The notes: generated by a model not told the origin, from the sequence alone. A stretch of DNA of 6,289 bases from JBFHRB01 sp041591915 (GCA_041591915.1 JBFHRB010000199.1:1-6289); one strand, 5' to 3'; positions 1 through 6,289 are shown, counted from the stretch's first letter. Made by a program: numbers and translations.

Positions 1-1
1 C

Positions 2-1000
2 GCCGTCTTCAGCACGCAGTCCTACGACCGCGAGTTCCTCACCTCGGCCAACGCCCCCGGCCGTCAAGCGCTCACGGTCCTCGAACCCCGACTGCGTCCG
101 GCGACGGCGCCGCTGGCTGCCGGCCACGACGCGGTGTGCGCCTTCGTGAACGACCAGCTGGACGCGGACGTGCTGCGGGCCCTCGCTGACCACGGCGTGC
201 GTGCGGTGGTCCTTCGCTCGGCCGGGTTCAACAACGTCGACCTCGGGGCAGCCGAGGAGCTCGGCATGACGGTTGCGCGGGTCCCGGCCTACTCCCCCTA
301 TGCGGTCGCCGAGCACACGGTGGCCCTGATGCTCGCGGTGAACCGTCGGCTCCACCGCGCCTACAACCGGGTCCGCGAGGGCAACTTCGCGCTTGACGGG
401 CTGCTGGGCTTCGACCTCAGGGATCGACGCGTCGGGGTCATCGGGACGGGCAAGATCGGGATGCTCGTCGCACGCATCCTGCGCGGCTTCGGCTGCTCGA
501 TCCGCGCGCACGACCCGTTCCCGTCGGCCGAGGTCAAGGACCTCGGCGTCCGGTACGAGGACCTCGACACCCTCTTCGGCGAGTGTGACGTGATCACGCT
601 GCACTGCCCGCTCACGCCGGACACCCATCACCTCCTGAACGAGGCCGCCTTCGAGAAGATGCGTGACGGCGTGATGATCGTGAACACCTCTCGCGGCGCG
701 CTCATCGACACGCCTGCGCTCGTGAAGGCGCTCAAGTCCGGCAAGGTCGGCCACGTTGCGCTCGACGTGTACGAGGAGGAGGGCGATCTCTTCTTCGAGG
801 ACCTCAGCGACCGAGTCATCCAGGACGACACCTTCATGCGCCTCCTCACGTTCCCGAACGTCTTCATCACGGCCCATCAGGCGTTCTTCACGCGCGAGGC
901 CCTGACGAACATCGCCGAGACGACGATCGGCAACCTCGACGCGATGGCCGAAGGCAGGAGGTCGGGCAACGAGGTCACGGCGTCGGGCGTTCGGGGCTGA
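2..1000 (+). CDS. ldhA: D-lactate dehydrogenase (NAD-dependent D-2-hydroxyacid dehydrogenase), 5' end missing
   Basis: This cytoplasmic enzyme reduces pyruvate to D-lactate with NADH, or runs the reverse reaction. The reading frame is open from base 2 to the TGA at 998-1000. The first visible residues, AVFSTQSYD, align by memory with the N-terminus of E. coli LdhA (KLAVYSTKQYD), so only about three codons are missing; the internal Met/GTG near 134 is not the real start. Similarity to LdhA runs throughout: AGFNNVDL, RVPAYSPYAVAEH, the nucleotide-binding GTGKIG (443-460), an Asp at 512-514 after the second strand that fits NAD preference, HCPLTP, NTSRGALID and DLFFEDLS. The family's catalytic triad is intact: Arg at 692-694, Glu at 773-775 and His at 875-877. 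The lactate permease gene begins 59 nt downstream on the same strand, so co-transcription is likely. The D stereochemistry is inferred from closeness to LdhA over other 2-hydroxyacid dehydrogenases. Confidence 0.93.
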   Translation, partial: AVFSTQSYDREFLTSANAPGRQALTVLEPRLRPATAPLAAGHDAVCAFVNDQLDADVLRALADHGVRAVVLRSAGFNNVDLGAAEELGMTVARVPAYSPYAVAEHTVALMLAVNRRLHRAYNRVREGNFALDGLLGFDLRDRRVGVIGTGKIGMLVARILRGFGCSIRAHDPFPSAEVKDLGVRYEDLDTLFGECDVITLHCPLTPDTHHLLNEAAFEKMRDGVMIVNTSRGALIDTPALVKALKSGKVGHVALDVYEEEGDLFFEDLSDRVIQDDTFMRLLTFPNVFITAHQAFFTREALTNIAETTIGNLDAMAEGRRSGNEVTASGVRG

Positions 1001-1049
1001 GGGACGAGGACGGCGGGGACGTCGCCGATCGACGCCGGTCGTGAGGGCT

Positions 1050-1055
1050 GGAGGG
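1050..1055 (+). promoter_or_regulatory. Ribosome binding site of the lactate permease gene
   Basis: A GGAGGG run lies 4 nt before the GTG at 1060. The gap is slightly short, but this is the only good Shine-Dalgarno near the point where similarity to LctP proteins begins, and it supports the GTG start. Confidence 0.6.
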
Positions 1056-1059
1056 CCGA

Positions 1060-2667
1060 GTGGACACGCTCCTCGCGCTCCTGCCCATCGTGCTGCTGGT
1101 CGTGCTGCTCACCAAGCCCAACCCCTGGGCGTCGCACACCGCACTCCCCGTCGCCGCCGGCGTGCTGGTCGTCATCCGCCTGGCCGCGTTCGACGCGGAG
1201 CTCGGCGCGACCGGGGCGACCGTGGTCCTGGGGCTGCTCGAGGCGCTCACGCCGATCACGATCATCTTCGGCGCCATCTTCCTGTTCAAGACGATGGAGC
1301 TCACCGGGAAGATGGACGTCATCCGAGCCTGGCTGAACGGCATCACGGACAGCCCCGTGGGGCAGCTCATGATCATCGGCTGGGCCTTCGCCTTCCTGAT
1401 CGAGGGCGCGAGCGGGTTCGGCACCCCCGCAGCCCTCGCGGCCCCGCTGCTCGTCGGGCTCGGGTTCTCGCCCGTCCGTGTCGCGATCCTCACCCTCGTG
1501 ATGAACTCCGTGCCCGTGTCGTTCGGGGCCGTCGGAACACCGACCTGGTTCGGGTTCGGACAGCTCGGACTCGGCGAGGAGCAGTTGCTCGCCGTCGCCT
1601 TCCGCAGCGCACTCCTCCACTTCGGGATCGCGCTCGTCGTCCCCGTGCTCGCGCTGTCCGCGGTCCTCCCGCGCGACGTCATCCGCCGCAACATCGTGTT
1701 CGTCTACCTGTCGGTGCTGTCGTGCACCGTCCCGTACGCGCTCCTCGCATCCGTCAACTACGAGTTCCCGGCACTCGTCGGAGGCGCGATCGGGCTCGGG
1801 CTGACGGTCTGGCTCGCCAGCCGCCGCATCGGGCTGGAGCGCAACGGCGCTGAGGCGGACGAGGCAGGTGCGGCCGTCGGGGTCCGGAGGGGAGTCGACC
1901 TGCGCACGCTCCTGGGCGCAGCGTTCCCACTGTGGGCGACGATCGTCCTCCTCGTCGCGACGCGCGTGGACCAGTTCGGCATCAAGGGACTGCTCAACGC
2001 CGTCGAGCCCGCGCTCACCCTCGGCCTGGGTGGGCTCGGCGAGCTGTCCATCAGCGCGGCGCTGGTCGTCTCGCTGCGGGAATTCGGCGCAACCGGCGCG
2101 GACGGAGCCTGGAGCTATCGGGCGCTCTACGTGCCTGCGCTCATCCCGTTCTTCGTGGTCTCCTTCGCGACGTTCGCCATCTTCCGCGTCGAGACCCCCG
2201 TGGTTCGACGGGTCGTGCGCGAGAGCTGGGACCGGATGGCGCGCCCGCTCGTCGCGCTGCTGGGGGCGCTGGTGCTCGTGAGGCTCCTCATGACCGGCGG
2301 CAACGACGCGCTGGTCCAGGTGATCGGTCGCAGCTTCGCGGACGTCGCTGGGGAGCAGTGGCTGTGGGTCGCACCGTTCCTGGGGGCGCTCGGGAGCTTC
2401 TTCTCGGGCTCGGCGACGATCTCCAACCTCACGTTCGGCGGGATCCAGTCCGCGATCGCCTCGGGCCTCGCGCTGGACGAGACCACGGTCCTCGCCCTGC
2501 AGTCAGTCGGGGCGTCTGCCGGCAACATGGTGTGCGTGAACAACATCGTCGCCGTCTGCTCCATCCTCGGCATCGCCAACCAGGAAGGCGCGATCCTCAA
2601 GCGCACCGTCGTTCCGATGGTCGCCTACGGGACGCTGGCCGCGCTCCTCGCCCTGTTGTCGTTCTGA
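1060..2667 (+). CDS. lctP: Lactate permease (LctP family)
   Basis: This is a 535-residue inner-membrane transporter of the LctP family (TC 2.A.14). Characterised members take up L-lactate, D-lactate and glycolate with protons. It starts at a GTG behind a GGAGGG site. The length is close to the usual 530-560 residues. The protein is hydrophobic throughout, with about a dozen predicted membrane segments; the first is near residues 3-18 and the last ends at the C-terminus. Family signatures are clear: EGASGFGTPAALAAPLL (from residue 115), VPVSFGAVGTP (151-161), GSFFSGSATISNLTFGGI (about 445-462) and QSVGASAGNMVCVNNIVAV (from about 481). A charged, Gly/Ala-rich segment around residues 265-280 looks like a cytoplasmic loop. 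The gene follows ldhA by 59 nt, so the two probably form an operon for lactate uptake or release. No clear terminator follows it. The exact substrate and direction cannot be read from sequence. Confidence 0.95.
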   Translation: MDTLLALLPIVLLVVLLTKPNPWASHTALPVAAGVLVVIRLAAFDAELGATGATVVLGLLEALTPITIIFGAIFLFKTMELTGKMDVIRAWLNGITDSPVGQLMIIGWAFAFLIEGASGFGTPAALAAPLLVGLGFSPVRVAILTLVMNSVPVSFGAVGTPTWFGFGQLGLGEEQLLAVAFRSALLHFGIALVVPVLALSAVLPRDVIRRNIVFVYLSVLSCTVPYALLASVNYEFPALVGGAIGLGLTVWLASRRIGLERNGAEADEAGAAVGVRRGVDLRTLLGAAFPLWATIVLLVATRVDQFGIKGLLNAVEPALTLGLGGLGELSISAALVVSLREFGATGADGAWSYRALYVPALIPFFVVSFATFAIFRVETPVVRRVVRESWDRMARPLVALLGALVLVRLLMTGGNDALVQVIGRSFADVAGEQWLWVAPFLGALGSFFSGSATISNLTFGGIQSAIASGLALDETTVLALQSVGASAGNMVCVNNIVAVCSILGIANQEGAILKRTVVPMVAYGTLAALLALLSF

Positions 2668-2724
2668 CGCGACTGCCCAGCGCGGTCGTCCGCGGTAGCC
2701 GTTCCCCTCCCGCCACCGGCCTCC

Positions 2725-2730
2725 TAGGGT
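2725..2730 (+). promoter_or_regulatory. Possible -10 element for the secreted beta-helix protein gene
   Basis: TAGGGT fits the loose actinobacterial -10 consensus TANNNT and stands out in a GC-rich 92-nt gap. A start of transcription about 7 nt downstream would give a leader of roughly 23 nt containing the GGGAGGG ribosome site at 2747-2753. The -35 position is only weakly recognisable: TTCCCC at 2702-2707 with 17 nt spacing. The call rests on the -10 hexamer alone. Confidence 0.3.
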
Positions 2731-2759
2731 CGGTCGGATAGCCCACGGGAGGGATACGG

Positions 2760-4157
2760 ATGCAGGCGCGGACGCGAACGACGAGGAGCAGCTCGACCCG
2801 GCGGGCGACCGTGCTCGTGCCCCTGCTCGTCGTGGGCCTGGCGATGGCCCTCGTGCCGGCGACGGCCGGGCCCCTGCCGCCACCCGCGCCCGAGCCCTAC
2901 CCGAAGGTGGTGTTCGTCGCACGCAACGACATCCCGTTCGACGCGATGGCCGCCGGCCCGGTCGCCGGCGCGCTCGGCGGCATCCTGCTCGTCACGTCGC
3001 CGACCTCGTGGAGCACGGATGCAGATGCGGCGCTGAAGAAGTTCTCGCCGGACGTCGTGTACATCGCCGGCGGGACCGCCGCCGTGTCCCAGGACGTCGA
3101 GGACGCCATCGACGCTGCGGGCCCCTGGGAGGTGCGCCGCAAGGCCGGCGCCAACCGCAACGCGACCGCCGCGCTGCTCGGTGACGTCCTCACGGACCTC
3201 GGCGTGGGCCGGCCCGTCCTCACCGTCGCGGGCTCTGGCCAGGTCGTCGGCGACGTCTACATCGGCGGCAACGTGAACATCGGGGGCATGGGGGCAGGCA
3301 ACGTCACGCACGTCTACGACAACGCGACCTCGACCGAGAACGCCCAGGCCGTGCGTGATGCGATCGCACCGTTCTCGAGTCGGACGGGGGCCGCGACGGA
3401 GCCCCACCACGTCATCGTCCTGGGGCCGGGGGTCTACGACTTCGACAGCACGCCGCTGCGGCTGCCCCCGAAGGTCACCCTCCGGGGTTCGGGACGCCAC
3501 ATCACCGAGCTGAAGTTCCGCGTCCCTGCGGGTGCCAGCAATTCGATCGCGCTCACGATGGGGGCGAACTCGAGGCTCGAGGACCTGCAGCTGAGCAACT
3601 TCGTGCCGGGTGAGGGCTCAGCGGCGGTGACCCACGAAGGCGTCGCCACGATCGAGCGATCGACGATCACCGCGACCATCTTCTCCGGCAGCGGCAACGG
3701 TTCGGGCCTGGCCGTCGGCTTCCTCTCGAACGCGAACGTGAGCAGCAGCGTGAGGTTCGTGGACTCGAGCTTCACGGGCTTCGCCGAGGCGCTGGACGGC
3801 TACGGCGCCCTGATCCTCAACTCGGCCGTGACGTCCATCGACACGTCGTTCGCTGGACAGTCCACGGACGCGAACGCGTACGACCTCCACGTCACCGATG
3901 CCCCGCTGTTCAACGTGGTTGGGGGGTCGTTCTCTGGCTTCAGCGGGGCCACCGGCATCGTCTTCGACTCCGCGGGGGTGACGGGCACCGTGCGTGACAG
4001 CCAGTTCACGAGTACGGGGTCGGTATCGCTCGACGTGCTCGACGGCACGCTCGAGGTGGTGGGCGCGAAGATCGCGGGCGCGACGACCACCAGCGGGAGC
4101 GGGACGATCACCTGCTTCGGGACGTACGACGAGAACCTTGCCGCGTACGCCTGCTGA
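2760..4157 (+). CDS. Secreted protein with a CWB2-like module and right-handed beta-helix domain
   Basis: This 465-residue predicted exported protein starts at an ATG 7 nt after a strong GGAGG (2748-2752). Residues 1-15 are Arg/Ser/Thr-rich, 16-32 form a hydrophobic core, and ATA at 34-36 before Gly37 fits signal peptidase I cleavage; a Pro-rich stretch (38-48) follows. Residues 49-145 resemble one cell-wall-binding repeat 2 module: DIPFDAMAAGPVAGALGGILLVT, then VVYIAGGTAAVSQDV, then RRKAGANRNATAA. A Gly/Asn-rich connector (about 158-182) leads to residues 216-440, where HHVIVLGPGVYDF, PPKVTLRGSG and repeated short strands with FVDSSFTGF, GGSFSGF and RDSQFTSTG patterns suggest a pectin-lyase-like right-handed beta-helix. 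The last 16 residues hold the protein's only two cysteines (452 and 465) around GTYDENL. No catalytic residues can be assigned. A surface-anchored structural or glycan-binding role is inference; enzymatic polysaccharide cleavage is the alternative. Confidence 0.85.
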   Translation: MQARTRTTRSSSTRRATVLVPLLVVGLAMALVPATAGPLPPPAPEPYPKVVFVARNDIPFDAMAAGPVAGALGGILLVTSPTSWSTDADAALKKFSPDVVYIAGGTAAVSQDVEDAIDAAGPWEVRRKAGANRNATAALLGDVLTDLGVGRPVLTVAGSGQVVGDVYIGGNVNIGGMGAGNVTHVYDNATSTENAQAVRDAIAPFSSRTGAATEPHHVIVLGPGVYDFDSTPLRLPPKVTLRGSGRHITELKFRVPAGASNSIALTMGANSRLEDLQLSNFVPGEGSAAVTHEGVATIERSTITATIFSGSGNGSGLAVGFLSNANVSSSVRFVDSSFTGFAEALDGYGALILNSAVTSIDTSFAGQSTDANAYDLHVTDAPLFNVVGGSFSGFSGATGIVFDSAGVTGTVRDSQFTSTGSVSLDVLDGTLEVVGAKIAGATTTSGSGTITCFGTYDENLAAYAC

Positions 4158-4169
4158 ACACGGGGAGGG

Positions 4170-4226
4170 TTGACACCGGGCCACTTCGGGTGGTCCTGCG
4201 GTTGACAGCATCAAGTGGTCCTCCGG
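4170..4226 (+). repeat. Two abutting imperfect direct repeats, TTGACA-spacer-GTGGTCCT(G/C)CGG
   Basis: Copy 1 (4170-4201) is TTGACA, 14 nt, then GTGGTCCTGCGG. Copy 2 (4202-4226) is TTGACA, 7 nt, then GTGGTCCTCCGG. The two copies touch end to end; the 12-nt boxes differ at one base and the spacers differ by 7 nt. The unit starts 13 nt after the beta-helix gene and ends 52 nt before the HD-GYP start codon, so it probably acts as an operator, leader element or read-through control for the HD-GYP gene. The function is inferred from position only. Confidence 0.7.
4178..4196 (+). terminator. Hairpin after the beta-helix gene, possible terminator or operator
   Basis: GGGCCAC (4178-4184) can pair with GTGGTCC (4190-4196) around the loop TTCGG, giving a 7-bp stem with one G-U pair. 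It lies 21 nt after the stop codon, a normal place for a terminator, but no T-tract follows, so efficient intrinsic termination is doubtful. Its left arm can instead pair with 4213-4218. Confidence 0.35.
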
Positions 4227-4231
4227 CCACT
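4214..4231 (+). promoter_or_regulatory. Second hairpin upstream of the HD-GYP gene
   Basis: AGTGGTC (4214-4220) can pair with GGCCACT (4225-4231) around the tetraloop CTCC, giving a 7-bp stem with one U-G pair. Its arms repeat those of the preceding hairpin, so the two stems can exchange partners. It may be a leader RNA structure or a palindromic protein-binding site; the sequence alone does not decide. Confidence 0.4.
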
Positions 4232-4278
4232 CCGAGGTACCGACTGCCCGCCCGCAGGCTCGTGCCCGAGGACCGCTC

Positions 4279-6057
4279 ATGACCGTCGCTCCGAAGCAGC
4301 GCTCGTTCACGGCCTCGCGTTCGATCGAGAAGCAGGAACCGGACGTCGTCGGGCGCTGGCGGGGTCGGCCCGTCCTGGCCATGCTGGTGCGGTTCGCGGC
4401 GGTGCTCTTCCCCATCATCATCGCGACGGTCGCGGCCTTCGGCGTCAGCCGCCTGTTCCCGCCGGCGACGACGCTGGGCGCCGTCCTGGCGCAGTGGGTC
4501 GCGGTCATCGCGGTCGCCACGCTGACCGTGCGCATCACCCGGCCGGTCGCCAAGCGCTTCCTGCCCCTCGGCGCACTCCTCGAGCTGACCCTGGTCTTCC
4601 CGGACGAGGCACCGTCGCGCATCCAGACCGCGATGAAGCACACCTCCGAGGAGGAGCTGCGCGAGCTCATCGCCCACACGCGCAAGCACGGTCTCCCCTC
4701 CGACTCCTCCAAGGCGGCCGGGATCATCCTGACGCTGGTCGCGGAGCTGAACCGCCACGACCGGCTGACACGAGGACACGCCGAGCGCGTCCGCGTCTAC
4801 ACGGGCCTGATCGCCGACGAGATGGGACTGTCGCGCGACGAGGTCGGCAGGCTGCAGTGGGCCGGCCTCCTCCACGACATCGGCAAGCTGGCCGTCTCGG
4901 GCGACATCCTGAACAAGCCGGGCGAGCTGACGGACGACGAGTACGACGAGATCAAGTCCCACACCACCACCGGCGCGATCATGGTCGAGCCGTTGCGCGG
5001 CTGGCTGGGCGACGCGATCGACGCCGTCTCGCAGCACCACGAGCGCTGGGACGGCCGCGGCTACCCCTACCGGCTGACCGGCGAGGAGATCACGCTCGCC
5101 GCCCGGATCATCGCCGTCGCCGACGTGTTCGACGTCATCACCGCGAAGCGCTCCTACAAGGAGGCACTGCCGCCGGAGTTCGCGCGCAAGGAGATCGCAC
5201 GGTGCGCCGGGACGCAGTTCGACCCGGCCGTCGTCCGCGCCTTCCTGTCCATCTCGCTCGGCCGCCTCAAGTGGGCGGGCGGGCCGATCGCCTGGCTGGC
5301 CCAGCTCCCCGTGCTCGCGTCGATCCCCATGATCCCGGCGACGATGCCGTCGCTGGGCGCCGCGGCTGCCGCGACCGCGGTCACCGCCGCAAGTCTCACT
5401 GCGGTCCCGGCCTCGACGGTGCAGGACTTCAAGCTCTCGATCCAGGGCCCCCCGGCCGCCGAGGCCAGCGAGGACTCGTACCTGGATGGAGCCGAAGACG
5501 GCGCCGACGAGGCTGGCGCTGTGGAGGTGGCGACGCCTGCCCCGCGCCCGACCACGAACACCCCGAGGCGGAACGCGACCCCAGCCGCCCCGGTCCCGAC
5601 GACCTCCAGCGCGCCGACCGCCGAGGAGGCGCCCCCGGCGACCCCTCCGGATGACGAACTCCAAAACGGCGAAGGAGACGAGGCTGACGAGATCGTTGCC
5701 ACCGTCCTGCCGGAGGACCTGGAGGACGAGCCGGTCGTCGCCCCGACGGTGGCCGAGCCGACGACCGAGCTCACGACCGAGACCCCGACCACCGATCCTG
5801 CGACGACCAGCGTCCCCGACCCATCCGTCGAGGAGGAGCTCGCCGAGCTCGACCAGCAGGTCGCCGAGGAGCTCGTCGACAACCCGGACCAGGCGGACCA
5901 GATCCTGGCCGAGGCCGAGGAGCAGCGCGCCGACATCCTCGCCAGCGGCGACGAGCAGGGAGAGGTCGCGCCCCTCGGCGGGCCCACCAAGGGCAGGTCC
6001 AGCCGCACCGGCCATGGCCAGGGTGCGGGTAACGCGCCGGAGAAGCCCCAGGGCTGA
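4279..6057 (+). CDS. Membrane-anchored HD-GYP domain protein, predicted cyclic-di-GMP phosphodiesterase, with long acidic tail
   Basis: HD-GYP proteins hydrolyse cyclic-di-GMP at a metal centre. The ATG follows GAGGA (4268-4272) by 6 nt. Two predicted membrane segments (about 39-58 and 66-86) precede a linker and an HD-GYP domain at about 145-330. Its motifs are intact: GHAERV (His167), LLHDIGK (His199-Asp200), NKPG and KSH (His228), HHERWDGRGYP (His253, His254, GYP 261-263) and ADVFDVITAKRSYKEAL (Asp282). Position 163, four residues before His167, is Leu; as I recall, trinuclear-iron members carry an acidic residue there, so a two-metal site is more likely. A hydrophobic, Ala-rich stretch (335-378) follows, then about 210 residues of Pro/Thr/Ala/Glu-rich tail with a charged helical segment at 516-556. 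One crossing would place the tail outside the cell; a hairpin would keep it inside. No GGDEF, EAL, PAS or receiver domain is seen. Hydrolysis is inferred from conserved residues. Confidence 0.9.
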   Translation: MTVAPKQRSFTASRSIEKQEPDVVGRWRGRPVLAMLVRFAAVLFPIIIATVAAFGVSRLFPPATTLGAVLAQWVAVIAVATLTVRITRPVAKRFLPLGALLELTLVFPDEAPSRIQTAMKHTSEEELRELIAHTRKHGLPSDSSKAAGIILTLVAELNRHDRLTRGHAERVRVYTGLIADEMGLSRDEVGRLQWAGLLHDIGKLAVSGDILNKPGELTDDEYDEIKSHTTTGAIMVEPLRGWLGDAIDAVSQHHERWDGRGYPYRLTGEEITLAARIIAVADVFDVITAKRSYKEALPPEFARKEIARCAGTQFDPAVVRAFLSISLGRLKWAGGPIAWLAQLPVLASIPMIPATMPSLGAAAAATAVTAASLTAVPASTVQDFKLSIQGPPAAEASEDSYLDGAEDGADEAGAVEVATPAPRPTTNTPRRNATPAAPVPTTSSAPTAEEAPPATPPDDELQNGEGDEADEIVATVLPEDLEDEPVVAPTVAEPTTELTTETPTTDPATTSVPDPSVEEELAELDQQVAEELVDNPDQADQILAEAEEQRADILASGDEQGEVAPLGGPTKGRSSRTGHGQGAGNAPEKPQG

Positions 6058-6064
6058 GCACCGC

Positions 6065-6070
6065 TAGCCT
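6065..6070 (+). promoter_or_regulatory. Possible -10 element for the MBL-fold hydrolase gene
   Basis: TAGCCT fits TANNNT and lies 30 nt before the GTG start at 6095, a distance similar to that of the TAGGGT before the beta-helix gene. No recognisable -35 lies upstream, where the HD-GYP coding region still runs. Read-through from the HD-GYP gene is the alternative. Confidence 0.27.
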
Positions 6071-6082
6071 CGCTCGGCCACG

Positions 6083-6088
6083 AGGAGG
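6083..6088 (+). promoter_or_regulatory. Ribosome binding site deciding the start of the MBL-fold gene
   Basis: A full AGGAGG lies 6 nt before the GTG at 6095, which is ideal spacing and fixes this GTG as the start codon of the truncated downstream gene. Confidence 0.75.
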
Positions 6089-6094
6089 CGCGCC

Positions 6095-6289
6095 GTGACC
6101 TACACCGGCCACGTCGATCCCGACGGCCCCTGGAGCGATCGCGTCGATGGCGACGTCGCCGTCCGCAAGCTCTCCGTCGGGGAGATGGACAACAATGTCT
6201 ACATCCTCTCGTGCGCTCGGACAGGGCAGGCCGCGATCATCGACGCTGCCGACGACGCCCCGCGCATCCGCGAGGCCCTCGGCGACCTC
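6095..6289 (+). CDS. MBL-fold metallo-hydrolase, N-terminal fragment (3' end beyond the window)
   Basis: A frame opens at the GTG at 6095 behind an ideal AGGAGG and stays open for 65 codons to the last base. The protein begins (M)TYTGHVDPDGPW and continues VRKLSVGEMDNNVYILSC, then TGQAAIIDAADDAPRI. This is the typical first beta-hairpin of the metallo-beta-lactamase fold, where MxNNxYxL and the (I/L)IDAAxD strand precede the zinc ligands. From memory it resembles N-termini of actinobacterial MBL-fold hydrolases of the glyoxalase II-like group. The HxHxDH metal motif would lie downstream and is not visible, so activity cannot be judged; hydroxyacylglutathione- or mycothiol-thioester-type hydrolysis is only a possibility. 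It starts 37 nt after the HD-GYP stop on the same strand, so it could be co-transcribed with it. Confidence 0.82.
   Translation, partial: MTYTGHVDPDGPWSDRVDGDVAVRKLSVGEMDNNVYILSCARTGQAAIIDAADDAPRIREALGDL

Noticed and set aside
877..1694. Overlapping open frames of 247 and 239 codons on the minus strand, opposite the ldhA end and the permease start
   Set aside because: They are low-complexity, charged or Ser/Thr/Arg-rich products with no domain, and they lie over conserved LctP coding sequence.
1041..2741. Long + strand frames of 270 and 269 codons inside the permease gene
   Set aside because: They are Arg/Pro/Ala-rich shadow translations in another frame of the permease and lack any family similarity.
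2668..2759. Intrinsic terminator between the permease and beta-helix genes
   Set aside because: I found only very short inverted repeats, such as the CCGCGG and CCTAGG palindromes, and no T-tract. Nothing here supports a terminator call.
2760..2870. Twin-arginine (Tat) signal peptide on the beta-helix protein
   Set aside because: The RR at residues 14-15 is not in an S/T-RRxFLK context; the peptide looks like an ordinary Sec signal with a basic n-region.
4170..4207. Two perfect TTGACA hexamers as ordinary -35 promoter boxes
   Set aside because: At 16-19 nt downstream of either one there is only GC-rich sequence, with no TANNNT -10. They are reported as part of a repeat instead of as a promoter.
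4108..6015. A 635-codon open frame on the minus strand, opposite the HD-GYP gene
   Set aside because: It is antisense to a gene with clear HD-GYP motifs. Its composition (Arg/Gly/Asp/Val-rich, no recognisable domain) is what the complement of a high-GC gene gives.

Overview
The window is very GC-rich (roughly 70%, judged by eye), with strong G/C bias at third codon positions, GTG as well as ATG starts, and short intergenic gaps. Together with a cell-wall-binding-type secreted protein and an MBL-fold hydrolase whose N-terminus resembles actinobacterial homologues, this points to a high-GC Gram-positive, probably an Actinomycetota chromosome. A deep-branching class such as Nitriliruptoria is possible, but I cannot fix the genus. 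All five genes lie on the + strand. The many long ORFs on the other strand and in other frames are GC-driven shadows.

Region 1 (2-2667) is a lactate module. It holds a nearly complete fermentative-type D-lactate dehydrogenase (ldhA; only about its first three codons lie outside the window), then, after 59 nt, an LctP-family lactate permease. The pair probably forms an operon that interconverts pyruvate and D-lactate and moves lactate across the membrane.

Region 2 (2760-4157) encodes a secreted 465-residue protein with a signal peptide, about one module resembling cell-wall-binding repeat 2 (CWB2), a Gly/Asn-rich connector and a predicted right-handed beta-helix. It ends in a short motif holding the protein's only two cysteines. 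It has its own Shine-Dalgarno and a possible -10 element.

Region 3 (4158-4278) is a 121-nt intergenic stretch with notable structure: two abutting imperfect copies of a TTGACA-spacer-GTGGTCCT(G/C)CGG unit, whose arms can form alternative, mutually exclusive hairpins. It precedes an HD-GYP gene (4279-6057) encoding a membrane-anchored, predicted cyclic-di-GMP phosphodiesterase with intact metal-binding motifs and an unusual tail of about 210 residues, acidic and rich in Thr, Pro and Ala.

Region 4 (6095-end) is the start of an MBL-fold metallo-hydrolase, cut by the window edge.

The most unusual items are the repeat/hairpin region, the HD-GYP protein with its long acidic tail, and the single-module CWB2-like/beta-helix protein. 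I see no CRISPR array, tRNA, rRNA or mobile element. No stretch longer than 300 bases lacks a gene.
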